Below are positions 27,043 through 36,719 of a stretch of 64,000 nucleotides of DNA, piece by piece (within the stretch, counting starts at the first letter, position 1; the number at the start of each line of letters is the position of its first letter). A program made the position numbers and the translations under genes. Source of the DNA: Bradyrhizobium diazoefficiens (GTDB lineage: Bacteria; Pseudomonadota; Alphaproteobacteria; Rhizobiales; Xanthobacteraceae); assembly GCF_016616425.1 (NCBI RefSeq), contig NZ_CP067101.1, forward strand, positions 6,138,001 through 6,202,000, read 5' to 3'. The notes beneath the pieces were generated by a model. It was not told where the DNA came from and searched no databases. It worked only from the letters and a program-made list of their open reading frames with translations.

Positions 27043-27559
27043 TCACTGTGACGAGGTACTAGTAGGACTTTCTGCATGTGAAATTGCCGATGACCTCCAT
27101 CGAGATCGAAAAAGCGGCCGACTTCGGTTTGAGCAAGTAAAAAAGCGCGGTTCCGCGGAGCCAAGCGTGACTGCACATAGGGGCTAACCAGAACAAAGTC
27201 GGCCCGCCGTTCTCAAGAAGTCCTGCCCGGATTTGAATGTGTCGCACACCAACTCTCCCATTGCTCGCCTTGCTGCTCGCTCGTCCCGCAATTCGGATCC
27301 GACGCCTGCACAAACCGAACCCCTATTCTCGCGTTGATTCGCAAGTCTGGAGAAGCTGCGGCGGCAATTAGTTCAGGGCCGCCTTTCGCGTTCCCGTCGG
27401 CGAATGGTGAGCCGCTCCGATCGCTTGTTGAGATGGCGAAGCTCGCGATCAGAGACATCGACGCATTTTGGCTCTCTGCAGCGAGTAATGCGCCCCCGCA
27501 CTGCAGACTCGGGGACGCTGGCTCGTGTACGCATTCCTTCCGAAGCGCGCATCAGATGG
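27043..27559. other. Gene-poor stretch right of the IS630 element
   Basis: No recognisable gene; only short shadow-like frames. Confidence 0.35.
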
Positions 27560-28858
27560 CTATGTTCCCTTTTCTTCAAGGACCTCCTTCAGAATGGCGA
27601 CTGCTTCGTCGAAAATAGTCTCTTCGATTGTGAGGGGGAAAAGGAACCGGATCACGCTTCTATCTGAGCCTGCATACACCAACAACAAGCCGCGCTCGAG
27701 CGCGCGCCTCTGCACTCGCTTAGCCAATTCCGCATCCGGCTCACGCGTGCCGGGCCTGCAGAACTCAATCGCAATCATCCCGCCCAGCCCACGAACGTCC
27801 GCGATGCCTAGTACGCTATTCTTTAGCACGGTTAGCTTTGCCTTTAGCCGTTCGCCCAACGCTGTAGCTCGTTCACAAAGACGCTCCTCATCGATAATGT
27901 CGAGCACCGCATGTGCCGCCGCGATCGCCAGCGGATTTCCCGCATACGTACCACCCAGCCCCCCGGGCGGGAGCGCATCCATGATCTCGGCGCGTCCCGA
28001 CACGCCCGAGAGCGGCATACCCCCGGCCAAACTCTTCGCCATCGTTGTTACGTCGGGCACGACATCATAGTGCTGCATGGCGAAGAATTTGCCGGTGCGC
28101 GCAAAACCGGACTGGATTTCGTCGGCGATAAGCAGAATTTCATGTTGATCGCAGATCTTGCGCAGCCCGCGCACAAAATCCGCCGGCGCCACGTAGAAGC
28201 CGCCATCGCCTTGTACGGGCTCGAAAATGATCGCAGCCACACACTTCGGATCGATGTCAGCTTTGAAGAGAAATTCGATGGCGCGCAGCGAGTCGGCTGT
28301 CGTCACGCCGTGCAGCCGATCCGGATACGGCGCATGAAACACTCCCGGCGAGCCCCCGCCCAAGCCGAGCTTGTGCGGCGCAACCATGCCCGTGAGCGTC
28401 CTGCCAAACAAGGTGCGGCCATGAAAGCCGCCTGCAAAGGCGATCACTCCCGGGCGGCCGGTGGCCACGCGCGCGATTTTTATGGCATTTTCCACCGCTT
28501 CAACCCCAGTTGTGAAGAAAGCCGTTTTCTTGGCGAAGTTACCAGGTACGCGACGGTTGATCTTCTCGGCCAGTTCCACGTAAGAAGCGTATGGCACAAT
28601 CCCGTAGCAGGTGTGGGTGAAACGGTCCAGCTGCTCGCGGATCGCGGCCACGATCTTAGGATGGCGATGACCTGTGTTCAGCACTCCAACGCCTCCGATG
28701 AAATCAATGAAACGTCGGCCTTCGATATCCCACAACTGAGCGTTATCGGCATAGGCGGCGTAAAGTTCGCATAGCGTGCTCTGGCCACGCGGCGTCGCGG
28801 CTTTCCTGCGACTCTCCATGTCAGGTCTCTTCAAAGTCTTCGAAGTCTCCACAATCAT
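27560..28858 (-). CDS. Class III aminotransferase, 4-aminobutyrate aminotransferase-like
   Basis: A 432-residue omega-aminotransferase. Motifs are LWDIEGRRFIDFIGGVGVLNTGHRHPKI, FFTTGVEAVENAIKIAR (PLP phosphate loop), FAGGFHGRTLFGRTLTG, IIFEPVQGDGGF, LIADEIQSGFARTG (PLP aspartate) and MAKSLAGGMPLSG with the Schiff-base lysine. GABA, beta-alanine, taurine and putrescine aminotransferases share these features, so the amine is not fixed by sequence. The start at 28858 has a GGAG 8 bp upstream. It lies downstream of the two decarboxylase-subunit genes in the same direction. A short paralogue fragment lies at 38.8-39.0 kb. Confidence 0.92.
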   Translation of the reverse strand: MIVETSKTLKRPDMESRRKAATPRGQSTLCELYAAYADNAQLWDIEGRRFIDFIGGVGVLNTGHRHPKIVAAIREQLDRFTHTCYGIVPYASYVELAEKINRRVPGNFAKKTAFFTTGVEAVENAIKIARVATGRPGVIAFAGGFHGRTLFGRTLTGMVAPHKLGLGGGSPGVFHAPYPDRLHGVTTADSLRAIEFLFKADIDPKCVAAIIFEPVQGDGGFYVAPADFVRGLRKICDQHEILLIADEIQSGFARTGKFFAMQHYDVVPDVTTMAKSLAGGMPLSGVSGRAEIMDALPPGGLGGTYAGNPLAIAAAHAVLDIIDEERLCERATALGERLKAKLTVLKNSVLGIADVRGLGGMIAIEFCRPGTREPDAELAKRVQRRALERGLLLVYAGSDRSVIRFLFPLTIEETIFDEAVAILKEVLEEKGT

Positions 28859-29063
28859 TCCGTGTTACTCCTATGTCGGTTGGTGGCATTCAGAGCATTC
28901 AGTAGAGTTCTACGAAGTAATCGCTGGATGGGTATCTGATTGCCTGTTGCGTTCTTTCCCGTGACAGTCACGATAGCGAACTCTTTTAGTACGCTATAGG
29001 CAGCGGACAAGGTTTGGCAGTTCGAGGGCACTCCCCGTCGCCTACGGTATCGGGACATGCGCG

Positions 29064-29660
29064 TCAGATAGGGTAATGTCCTAGCGAAGAGCGGAAGCGG
29101 GTCTTGACGTAAACTCCGTCGCGAGGCGGCGGAACGCGCGGAGAAGTGCTGGCCCTGATCTTGATTGTCGCGAACTTCGCGCCGGAGCGCGTATGGAGTC
29201 GTTCACGCAAATCATCAATGCCGTTGAGATTCGTGATTTTGTCACTCCACGAGAAGCCGCACGTCCTTGCGACTTGCTCGAGGGCTAGACCGCGCCCGGT
29301 GTGGCTCTCCTGCCAACCGGTTTGGCCAAAGTGGCCGTTGTCGAGGACAGCCACTGTCAGGTTGGCGGGCTTACGGATCGCGATGGTCGCAAGCGCTCCA
29401 AAGCCCATCAGCATATCGCCGTCACCTGTGAGGACAAGCACCGAATAGTCGGGTCTGGCCGTCGCGAGTCCGAGGCCGATCATCGCGGCACCGCCCATGG
29501 CACCCCACAAGTAGTAGTTATTGTCATGGTCGCCGGCTGCCATGACGTCGAATGACGCCGAGCCGATGCCGCCAACAACCAACAGCTTCTTCCGACCAGA
29601 AAGCAGCCGAGCCACTACCTCGCGGCGGTCGAGCGAACCGTACTGCATCAGCTCACTCAT
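29064..29660 (-). CDS. Thiamine-diphosphate decarboxylase, beta (PP-domain) subunit
   Basis: A 198-residue protein made of only the pyrophosphate-binding half of a ThDP enzyme. The cofactor/Mg motif is LTGDGDMLMGFGALATI followed by LTVAVLDNGHFGQTG (GDG...N). SLDRREVVARLL opens it. Separate alpha and beta polypeptides of this size are typical of sulfopyruvate decarboxylase (ComD/ComE) and of some phosphonopyruvate decarboxylase relatives. The start at 29660 overlaps the alpha-subunit stop in an ATGA, showing coupling. The C-terminal 25 residues are basic. The substrate is not proven. Confidence 0.85.
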   Translation of the reverse strand: MSELMQYGSLDRREVVARLLSGRKKLLVVGGIGSASFDVMAAGDHDNNYYLWGAMGGAAMIGLGLATARPDYSVLVLTGDGDMLMGFGALATIAIRKPANLTVAVLDNGHFGQTGWQESHTGRGLALEQVARTCGFSWSDKITNLNGIDDLRERLHTRSGAKFATIKIRASTSPRVPPPRDGVYVKTRFRSSLGHYPI

Positions 29661-30181
29661 TGCTTTTCTCCGATCAATCGCTGCCCGAGCAATAACGCAC
29701 ACGCATGACCCCCGTTAAATGCCATCGTAGCGGCGCCGTGCAGAAGGGGTTCGACGTCCTTAGGATCGTCCGCCCGCCAGGTCATGACATTCATTAGGGT
29801 CAGCGCCTTCTCGGTCGCCCGTCCCATGGGGGTCTGCCATGGATTCAACTCCGCCCAATCGCCGCGCATGGCAACGACCATCAGAAGCGGAAACCGTGTA
29901 CAGCACTGCAGCGCCAACGCATTTATGCAGTTCCCCACACCACTCGATTGCATGAGAAGTACACCGCGATCGCCTCCCAGCCACGCTCCGGCCAGGTAGC
30001 CGATACCTTCCTCCTCCGTCGTCAGGACCACGGCGCTGATCTCCTTGTCCGCCTCGGCCTCACGGATCGTCGTCGAATGGGGGATATCCGGAACGTAAAC
30101 GACGTGCTTAACGCCATGCTGCTTCAGCACGCGAAAAACGTCTTCTTGCCAGCATTGCTGTCCAACTACTGCCGTATCCAT
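29657..30181 (-). CDS. Thiamine-diphosphate decarboxylase, alpha (PYR-domain) subunit
   Basis: A 174-residue protein with the pyrimidine-binding fold: VFRVLKQHGVKHVVYVPDIPHS, then VVLTTEEEGIGYLAGAWLGG, which carries the activating glutamate (TEEEG), and GVLLMQSSGVGNCINAL. It is the ComD-like partner of the next gene. The ATG at 30181 follows GGGAGC. Together the two subunits should decarboxylate a 2-oxoacid such as sulfopyruvate, phosphonopyruvate or a relative. Two aminotransferases are near, which fits transamination before or after decarboxylation. No PEP mutase gene (phosphonate route) is in the window. Confidence 0.85.
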   Translation of the reverse strand: MDTAVVGQQCWQEDVFRVLKQHGVKHVVYVPDIPHSTTIREAEADKEISAVVLTTEEEGIGYLAGAWLGGDRGVLLMQSSGVGNCINALALQCCTRFPLLMVVAMRGDWAELNPWQTPMGRATEKALTLMNVMTWRADDPKDVEPLLHGAATMAFNGGHACALLLGQRLIGEKQ

Positions 30182-31486
30182 ATGTATTGCTCCCTTCTTC
30201 AAGCTCAAATCGTACCATCTCCATAAATTCACAAACGCAATGGATGACGCTCGCACGCGCCTGTTGCCGAGACTTGCCCTACTCTCCTCCGCTAGCGCGC
30301 TTGCATCGAACGTACAGCAGGACAGGCGGTCGGGTTGATTGACACGGACCACGACGAAGTTATGGGCGATGTCACTCTGGCTGAGCAGCGAGTTCTGCAG
30401 ATTGGTTTCCATCAATCGGAGCGCATAAGAGACGCCGCTGTAGGAATGAGTTTGAGCATATTAAAAACGGACTTGCGCATCACCGCTCGCAAATGGCTGA
30501 GGTTATCGCCAGACCATCTCACATGTGTCTTTGATCTATAGACATTGGCCACTCAAGCAACTACCAGAGCTGGGAATTGACCTAGGATTTAGGGCTTCTG
30601 AGTAGATGAGGGAACGTCACCAGCACCAGGACGAGCTCAGGATTCCAATCCGTTCTTGTTTAGGACCGAGCCCGGTACTGACGTTAGGCGTTCCTGCGCG
30701 AACCGCGCATCGTGTGCAGCGCCTCTCTAGCTATCGACTCGTGATAGCGTACATTGTCCTCTCGGCAGAGAGACGAGAATTTCATGGCAAACCGTGACCA
30801 AGCGCCCTCAGGCCCGAGAAACCACGCAGAAGCATCTGCCACAAGTTAGCTCCCGTGGAAGAGCCATTTTCGGCACTAGGGCGATCTGTTGGAGACTCTC
30901 CAGCTTCAGCTCAAACCAGGGCGCAAGTGGCACCCTGCGGCGCATCGGCTCTCTCGATCCACCCTGAACCGTCCTTCGATCTGCGTTTGATCGTGCTGAT
31001 GCGATGACGGGGATTCCGATGCCCTGGTCGAGACGAGCGGTGGCTGGTGTTGTTCTAAGAATGTGCCGGCCTCAGCCGCGCTTGCCTAACCGGCTAGGCC
31101 TGCGAGAGCCCCTGCGGAGGAAGCGGATGTCGGGGTCACGCTCAAGGAATGCGTGTCGTTCTTGTGCTCTGGGATGAAACTAGCGCGCGGACATTGCGAG
31201 CGGCGGCTGCCCGATTAACTATATTCTTGGGATCGGCAGCCGCGGCGGCTAATGCTGTATGGCCAGGTAGTCGTCGCGCCAGGCTCAAGCCGCCCTGCAC
31301 CGCCCTTTTGTGGATGGCTGGCGTCGCACCGGGGAGCTATGGCGCATCCGGAAGCAAGAGGTTTTTTCGCGATCGAGCACAATACCATGGGCGAAGCAAT
31401 CAAGTTTAGGTTGGGTGGAGCCCTCTACCATTCTGCTTCACTGATGGCGTGCGCCTCCCAAACAAATTGTCCATCCCTCCACGATT
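30182..31486. other. 1.3-kb gene-poor stretch between decarboxylase and ABC genes
   Basis: No recognisable gene on either strand. It should contain the promoter of the decarboxylase-aminotransferase genes at its left end. The rest appears to be eroded sequence. Confidence 0.4.
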
Positions 31487-32353
31487 TCAGCAATTCAGGA
31501 TTGACCGCAGGAAGGAGCGCGTGCGTGCGGATTCGGGATTGCTGAAGATCTTGTCGGGCGGGCCTTGCTCGATAATGTGTCCGGCGTCGAAGACAAGGAC
31601 GCGGTCGGAGACCTCGCGCGCGAAGCGCATCTCATGCGTGACGATCAGCAGCGTGACCTTCGTCTGGTGCGCCACGCCTCGCACCACGTCGAGAACCTCT
31701 CCGGCGAGCTCGGGATCCAGTGCGGAGGTGATTTCGTCCAGGAGAAGGATCTCCGGCTTCAGGATGAGCGCTCGCGCGATCGCGATGCGCTGCTGCTGAC
31801 CTCCGGACAGCTGGGCCGGATAGGCATGGATTTTAGCTTCGAGCCCCACCATGCGGAGATATTCGAGCGCGCTTGTCTCGGCCTGGTCCTTGTGTTGTCC
31901 CAGCACAGTCGTTGGTGCCAGGATCAGGTTCTGCAGCACGGTCAGATGCGGGAAAAGATTGAATTGCTGGAACACCATGCCGCAACGACGGCGAACGCGC
32001 GCCTCCTGCGAGCCCTTGAGCGGCTTGCCGGCCGGATCGAATAGGATGCTTTCTCCGAAAAGGCGGATATCTCCGCCGGTCGGCTTTTCCAGCGTCATGG
32101 CCAGCCGCAGCACAGTCGTTTTTCCCGAGCCGCTCGGGCCGATCAGCGTGACTTTCTCCCCGGGGCGCACCTGCAGGTCGAGGTCGACGAGCACGCGATG
32201 AGCACCGAAGGATTTCGAGACCTTCTCGAATTCGATGGCGTACATGGCGTCTTGCGACTTGGGAGCGGACCGATGCGGGTCTTTCGCGTTGAAAGCTGCG
32301 GCGCCGGCCGCCACGAAGGGATCATGGTGACTGAATTCCACGGTGCTAGACAT
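31487..32353 (-). CDS. Polar amino-acid/ectoine-type ABC transporter ATPase
   Basis: A 288-residue ATPase of the amino-acid importer class. Walker A is GPSGSGKTT, the Q loop is MVFQQFNLFPH, the signature is LSGGQQQR, Walker B is EILLLDEITSALDPE, and the H loop is IVTHEM. Thirty-six residues precede the usual start (MYAIEFEKVSKSF), but the ATG at 32353 overlaps the upstream permease stop and is the likely start. The gene is last in the leftward importer operon. The set resembles EhuA of ectoine uptake, but general amino-acid importers look alike. Confidence 0.93.
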   Translation of the reverse strand: MSSTVEFSHHDPFVAAGAAAFNAKDPHRSAPKSQDAMYAIEFEKVSKSFGAHRVLVDLDLQVRPGEKVTLIGPSGSGKTTVLRLAMTLEKPTGGDIRLFGESILFDPAGKPLKGSQEARVRRRCGMVFQQFNLFPHLTVLQNLILAPTTVLGQHKDQAETSALEYLRMVGLEAKIHAYPAQLSGGQQQRIAIARALILKPEILLLDEITSALDPELAGEVLDVVRGVAHQTKVTLLIVTHEMRFAREVSDRVLVFDAGHIIEQGPPDKIFSNPESARTRSFLRSILNC

Positions 32354-32993
32354 GCTTGTCCTTCAATCGGGAAAGGAGATAGAGGAACGGCAGGTTGATC
32401 ACGATGTAGATGAGGCCGGCCAGAGTGAAGGGCTCGAGATAGCGGAAGCTTTCGTACCCGGCCGTGTTGGCCTGCCCCATCAGCACCGGCACTCCGAGCG
32501 CAAACAGGTACGAGGAGTTCCGGAACAAGGCGAGCACGTAGTTGAGCAATGCGGGAACGGACCGCTTGATCATCAAAGGGACCAGCACGCGTCGCCATGT
32601 GACATACGGACTCAAATGCAGCGCCACACACGCGTCACGCAACTCGGCTGGTATCGTGATCAGGCTCCCGCGGTAGACCTCCGAGCAGAATGCCGCATAG
32701 ACCACGCCCAATACGGCGATGCCGATCGGCATTGCCGGAAACGTCAGCCCCACTTCCGGCAGGACGTAGAACGCAAAGTAGAGCAGGACAAGGATCGGCA
32801 CTCCCCGAAAGAGTTCGAGCAGGAAGCGCACGAATGCCCGCCCGAGCCTGGTGCTTACATTCTCCAGGATCGCAAGCAGCAGGCCGGCTGTGAGTGCAAT
32901 GGCCGAGCTCGCAAGCGTGACCAGGACGGTATACCAAACGCCCACCATGAGGCGCGGCAGAATGTCGAGGGCAAAGCTCCAGTCCCACGTCAT
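32346..32993 (-). CDS. ABC transporter permease (EhuD/HisM type)
   Basis: A 215-residue inner-membrane permease with about five membrane segments (ILPRLMVGVWYTVLVTLASSAI, ALTAGLLLAIL, FLLELFRGVPILVLLYFAFYVLP, IGIAVLGVVYAAFCSEVYRG, LFALGVPVLM). The EAA-type cytoplasmic loop is IPAELRDACVALHLSPYVTWRRVLVP. It starts in an ATGA overlap with the preceding permease and ends in overlap with the ATPase gene. Confidence 0.92.
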   Translation of the reverse strand: MTWDWSFALDILPRLMVGVWYTVLVTLASSAIALTAGLLLAILENVSTRLGRAFVRFLLELFRGVPILVLLYFAFYVLPEVGLTFPAMPIGIAVLGVVYAAFCSEVYRGSLITIPAELRDACVALHLSPYVTWRRVLVPLMIKRSVPALLNYVLALFRNSSYLFALGVPVLMGQANTAGYESFRYLEPFTLAGLIYIVINLPFLYLLSRLKDKHV

Positions 32994-33709
32994 TGTGTGA
33001 CTCCTGCCAACGAATCCGCTGCGGGTGCGATCTGTACCCTCGAGCGCGCGGCTCGCAGCGCACGATTGAGCGGAAGCGCGCGCTCGATAGCCTGAAATGC
33101 CGCAGCGCAAAGAAGACACAGAATCCAATAAAGGGCGGCCAGCAGGCAGAAGACGGTGGCCGTCTCGAATGTCTGGCTGCGAACGTTGTTTGCAACATAG
33201 AGCACGTCCTGCACGCCGACGAAGCTCACGATCGAGGTCCACCTGACCATGTCTCTCGCCAGGCTGCCGAACGCGGGAACGATCTGCGAAAGCGCCTGCG
33301 GCAGCACCACCTTCGTGAGACTCTGAAGTTTGTTCAGCCCAAGTGCATGGCAAGCGTCCGTCTGCCCGCGATGGACCGCCTCGATGCCGGCGCGAACGAT
33401 CTCGGCGCCGTATGCGGCCCCAAGCAGCGACAAGACGATGATCGATGCCGTGACAGGACTGAGACGCGGCACCCACGGCATGAGTGGCAGAACATAAAAG
33501 ACCCAAAACAGCCAGACCAGAGCCGAGGGACCGCGAATGACCTCGATGAAGAGCATCGACGATATTCGTATCGCCGGCCGCTTGGAGAGCCTTAGCGGGC
33601 CAAGGACGAGCGCACCGAGTGCGGCACCCGAAATGGTGCAAAACGCCACCCACACCGTGACCCACAAGCCCCGCGCGAGTGAAGGCCAGTACTCCAGCAC
33701 CGCTTCCAC
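32990..33709 (-). CDS. ABC transporter permease (EhuC/HisQ type)
   Basis: An approximately 239-residue permease with LARGLWVTVWVAFCTISGAALGAL, FIEVIRGPSALVWLFWVFYVLP, ASIIVLSLLGAAYGAEIVRAG, the EAA-type loop HRGQTDACHALGLNKLQSLTKVVLPQAL, and CLLAALYWILCLLCAAAF. I chose GTG at 33709, just after the binding-protein stop at 33723; a longer frame from ATG at 33805 would overlap that gene by 83 bp. It is the second gene of the four-gene operon. Confidence 0.88.
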   Translation of the reverse strand: MEAVLEYWPSLARGLWVTVWVAFCTISGAALGALVLGPLRLSKRPAIRISSMLFIEVIRGPSALVWLFWVFYVLPLMPWVPRLSPVTASIIVLSLLGAAYGAEIVRAGIEAVHRGQTDACHALGLNKLQSLTKVVLPQALSQIVPAFGSLARDMVRWTSIVSFVGVQDVLYVANNVRSQTFETATVFCLLAALYWILCLLCAAAFQAIERALPLNRALRAARSRVQIAPAADSLAGVTQ

Positions 33710-33722
33710 CTGAACCGCTCCG

Positions 33723-34571
33723 CTACTCGCAGCTTGGCGCAACGTCGCTGGCCTTGATGAGCGTGGCAAGTGTGTCCCAGTTCGGGAATCCGTACTTCTC
33801 GGCATACAGTTCCTTCAGCACGCCACTCCTTCTTAGGACCTCAAGCTGTTTGTTGAATGTATCGCGAAACTCTGCGTCTTCCTTGCGGAAGGCGATACCG
33901 ATGCTGCTCATCGGCGATTTTGTGTCGACGACCATCTCGACACCCTTTTGCTGCGGATTCGGCACACTGAATTGCCCGACAGCGAAAGCGTTGGTCCGAC
34001 GGCCCAGGACGGTCGCGATGCCCGCCTGAATGTCAGGAACACGCACAAGCTGATCTGACTTGACCCCTTGCAGGACCGCGTACGCCTCCTGCGCCGAGCC
34101 CGTGATCACTGCGAGCTTAATATCGGATCTCTGTGCAAATTCCGCGTATCCAGTAAGCCGGTTCGGGTCTCCGGGCGCCACGTATAGGGCATCTTGCTGT
34201 GCGCTGAGAGGCGCCGAAAATGATAAGACTCTGCAGCGCGCTTCAGTGATCAGAAGGCCGCCTGGGGCTAAATCGAACCGACGTGCCTGGAGCCCCGTGA
34301 TATCTGCGGGCGACGGCATGAGAACTGCGGAGAGCTTCGACACGCCCATGCCTTTGAGGGCCAGTTCTGTGACCTCAATAAGATAGCCTTGCGGCTTGCC
34401 AGAGAGCGACACGAATGCAAAGGGCGGAGCTGAATTGAGTACAGCCGTTGCTCCTCCGGCTTTGCGGATCGACTCGAGAAGATAGTCCGCGCCGTGTGCA
34501 AACGTCGGAAGCGAACCGCCGGACATTAACAGAAGCAAGACTAGCAACAAGACCTTTGGTGCTGTGCCCAT
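33723..34571 (-). CDS. Periplasmic substrate-binding protein of the importer
   Basis: A 282-residue family 3-type binding protein. Residues 1-27 are a signal peptide (KVLLLVLLLLMSGGSLPTFAHG). APPFAFVSLSGKPQGYLIEVTELALKG, FDLAPGGLLITEARC and MSSIGIAFRKEDAEFRDTFNKQLEVL are typical positions of the bilobed fold. It is the first gene of the importer operon. The ligand cannot be read from sequence. It is close in type to EhuB (ectoine), and its neighbourhood of aminotransferases and a decarboxylase suggests an amino compound. Confidence 0.9.
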   Translation of the reverse strand: MGTAPKVLLLVLLLLMSGGSLPTFAHGADYLLESIRKAGGATAVLNSAPPFAFVSLSGKPQGYLIEVTELALKGMGVSKLSAVLMPSPADITGLQARRFDLAPGGLLITEARCRVLSFSAPLSAQQDALYVAPGDPNRLTGYAEFAQRSDIKLAVITGSAQEAYAVLQGVKSDQLVRVPDIQAGIATVLGRRTNAFAVGQFSVPNPQQKGVEMVVDTKSPMSSIGIAFRKEDAEFRDTFNKQLEVLRRSGVLKELYAEKYGFPNWDTLATLIKASDVAPSCE

Positions 34572-34888
34572 ACCGTCTCCTCACGTTCATTGAACTTTGA
34601 TGAACTTCCGTTCGACCGCTTCTTCCAGATACTGCCTCTCTGAATTGTCCGCGCTGAATTGCGATAGTCCTCGAGATCGATTTCTTCGCTCTCAATGCCT
34701 CAACGCAAAACGACCATTAACTGCGTGGGCGAGCTTCTACTTCTTACACATCGCCCCTGACGAGGGAGATAGTCGCCATTGCGGTTCCAGGCATTTCGTA
34801 TTGTTTGGACCGGATCACGCGCGAATTCGGATTCTAGTGGGCACTACTCTGTCGCGGACAGCACCTCCCCAATGTGAGAAAAGACACT
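34572..34888. other. Promoter region of the importer operon
   Basis: No gene is seen; the region precedes the binding-protein gene and no specific signal is recognised. Confidence 0.35.
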
Positions 34889-35281
34889 TCACGACTGAGA
34901 GTTGTCGGTACTACACCCCGACAAATTCGGAGGCGCCGGCGCCGCACTCGAGGCGTCTACGAACGCGGCCACGGTCAGGCGACCCGTCGATAGCCCATCT
35001 TTCGCGGCGGGACGCATGAGCTCCTGATGATCGACCTCACGCGGCAGCCACGCCCGCGAAAGATAGACGGCGTTGGACGCACAAATCGATGTGCCGGAGA
35101 GGTGCTCGCGAATGGCATCAATCATCACATCGCGACGTACGCACAGAATGCTCGACACACGTCCGATATCCTGGCGAGTTTTTCTGCTCCGACAGGCCTG
35201 AACAACAATTCGTCGCAGCAACGGACAGGTTTTGCCTTGAACTGTGCGAAGCCATGCGGCGAATGCTGGTCGGATCTGCAT
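34889..35281 (-). pseudogene. Truncated LysN-type aminotransferase paralogue
   Basis: The frame aligns with the C-terminal third of the 24.3-25.5 kb aminotransferase: KTCPLLRRIVVQ against GSCPMLQRIVVQ, RRDVMIDAIREHLSGTSI against HRNAMIDTIREHLPDTSV, and ELMRPAAKDGLS against ELVRRAVKEGVS. The PLP-lysine portion is absent and the tail is garbled. It ends 2 bp from the formyltransferase stop. It is a relic of a second copy of the aminotransferase gene. Confidence 0.85.
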
Positions 35282-35282
35282 T

Positions 35283-36092
35283 TCATCCAGCCAATTCGTC
35301 GTCGCTAATCGTGGCTGTTGGCCGAAGCTGACTTCGTGATAACATTAGTGCTGCAACTCGCTTGATATCTGCTGATGCCGCGCGGAACGTCATCCTACCA
35401 TCGTCCGGCTGGGGCGTGAGCGTGGCTTTGCCATCAACGAGTTGGCGCATGACCTCGACAATGATCTCGGCGCAGAGACTGTTGAGGTGATAGATAATAT
35501 CTGGATAAGTCATGCCTTCCGTCTGCGCCAAGTGTCGGGCCAACAGAATTGGACCGTGATCAACTTTATCATCGATGAAATGAGCTGTGGCGCCCTGCGC
35601 AAGTCCGTGAATTATCGCCCACACGTATGGATGACTGCCCCTTACTAGTGGCAAGACTCCCGGATGAACATTTATGATGCCACGCTGCACGCTGCGAATA
35701 ATGTGCGCATGAAGAATCCGCGTGTCGCCGAGCACACCGATGCCATACCTTCGCTCGCTCAACACGCTTGCGACATCACTGCCGTTATGATTTATGACCC
35801 TCATATAAGCGATACCTCGCTCACCGCAAAATGCACTAGTCGCAGTTCGCGGCACGAACTTTGGGACACGGATGAGCTCTCTTAGTTGATTGTTCCGTCC
35901 CGCTTCCGCCCGCTCGGATTCCTCGTCAATGACTAGGTGCGGAACAAAACCAGCTTTGACTAATGCCTCGAGCATCACCTGGCCGCGGGGATGATCACGC
36001 AAATTCAGAAATGCAAACCGAAACGTGCCAGCCGAGCGCGAATGCGCGGATGCTTCTGAAACGCCAATAGGCAGTAGATCGTTTGCCATCAC
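35283..36092 (-). CDS. Formyltransferase-family protein
   Basis: A 269-residue protein with the catalytic core of 10-formyl-tetrahydrofolate-dependent transferases (Fmt, PurN, sugar N-formyltransferases). RFAFLNLRDHPRGQVMLEALVKAG opens the Rossmann-like fold. The Asn-His-Asp triad is visible as IINVHPGVLPLVRG and DDKVDHGPILLARH. There is no Fmt C-terminal domain. The N-terminal 25 residues are extra. Which amine it formylates is unknown; the adjacent aminotransferase remnant and amino-compound genes suggest a small amine or amino sugar. Confidence 0.8.
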   Translation of the reverse strand: MMANDLLPIGVSEASAHSRSAGTFRFAFLNLRDHPRGQVMLEALVKAGFVPHLVIDEESERAEAGRNNQLRELIRVPKFVPRTATSAFCGERGIAYMRVINHNGSDVASVLSERRYGIGVLGDTRILHAHIIRSVQRGIINVHPGVLPLVRGSHPYVWAIIHGLAQGATAHFIDDKVDHGPILLARHLAQTEGMTYPDIIYHLNSLCAEIIVEVMRQLVDGKATLTPQPDDGRMTFRAASADIKRVAALMLSRSQLRPTATISDDELAG

Positions 36093-36719
36093 CTTGGTCC
36101 TTCACACTACGTCCTTCAGTCGGGTTCACTTGATTCAGGTTGGCTTGTCACGTATCGGTCGGCTCGGTTATTACCCTCAAGTCACATCGCGCTGTCAATC
36201 GCACTAACTGTCGAGCTAATTCGGCTAGAAATGCGGTGTAGCGCGCTCCACAACCCTTCCTCAAGTCTACGAGCCATCGTCTGTCTCGGCTCCATAGTCT
36301 GGGCTGCCCCCTGACGACAGCGGGTCAATCCGGAGCGAATGATTGGCGCCTCGCAAAGCGGAAAAGAACGGCGGCTCGAAGGACAAGAATGTGGCATTTG
36401 CTCCTTTCCCAACAACCACGCTGGCGTTTGATTGCCGAGGCGACGAGCGCAAGAAGCATAGGCGCTCGAGAGCACGCGAGGCGGACAGGCAGGCAGCGAA
36501 ATGCTGATGTAGGACTGCCAGCCTGACTGAACTTTCCGCGCTGGTCGGTGCGACATGTGGTGTGGTGAATACCTTGCACTTCATTGTCTTTTTCATGTCT
36601 ATTTGCTTTTCCTCCGCGTAGCTTAATGGCCAACCATCCCTGATAGAACTACAAGTTCTGATAGGAACAACTATAAGCTTTCGCGGGGCGCTCCAGAGTC
36701 AGCGCTCCTTAGTCTTATT
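36093..36719. other. Gene-poor stretch left of the IS701 copy
   Basis: Short leftward frames at 36182-36633 are not recognised. No regulatory site is clear. Confidence 0.35.
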
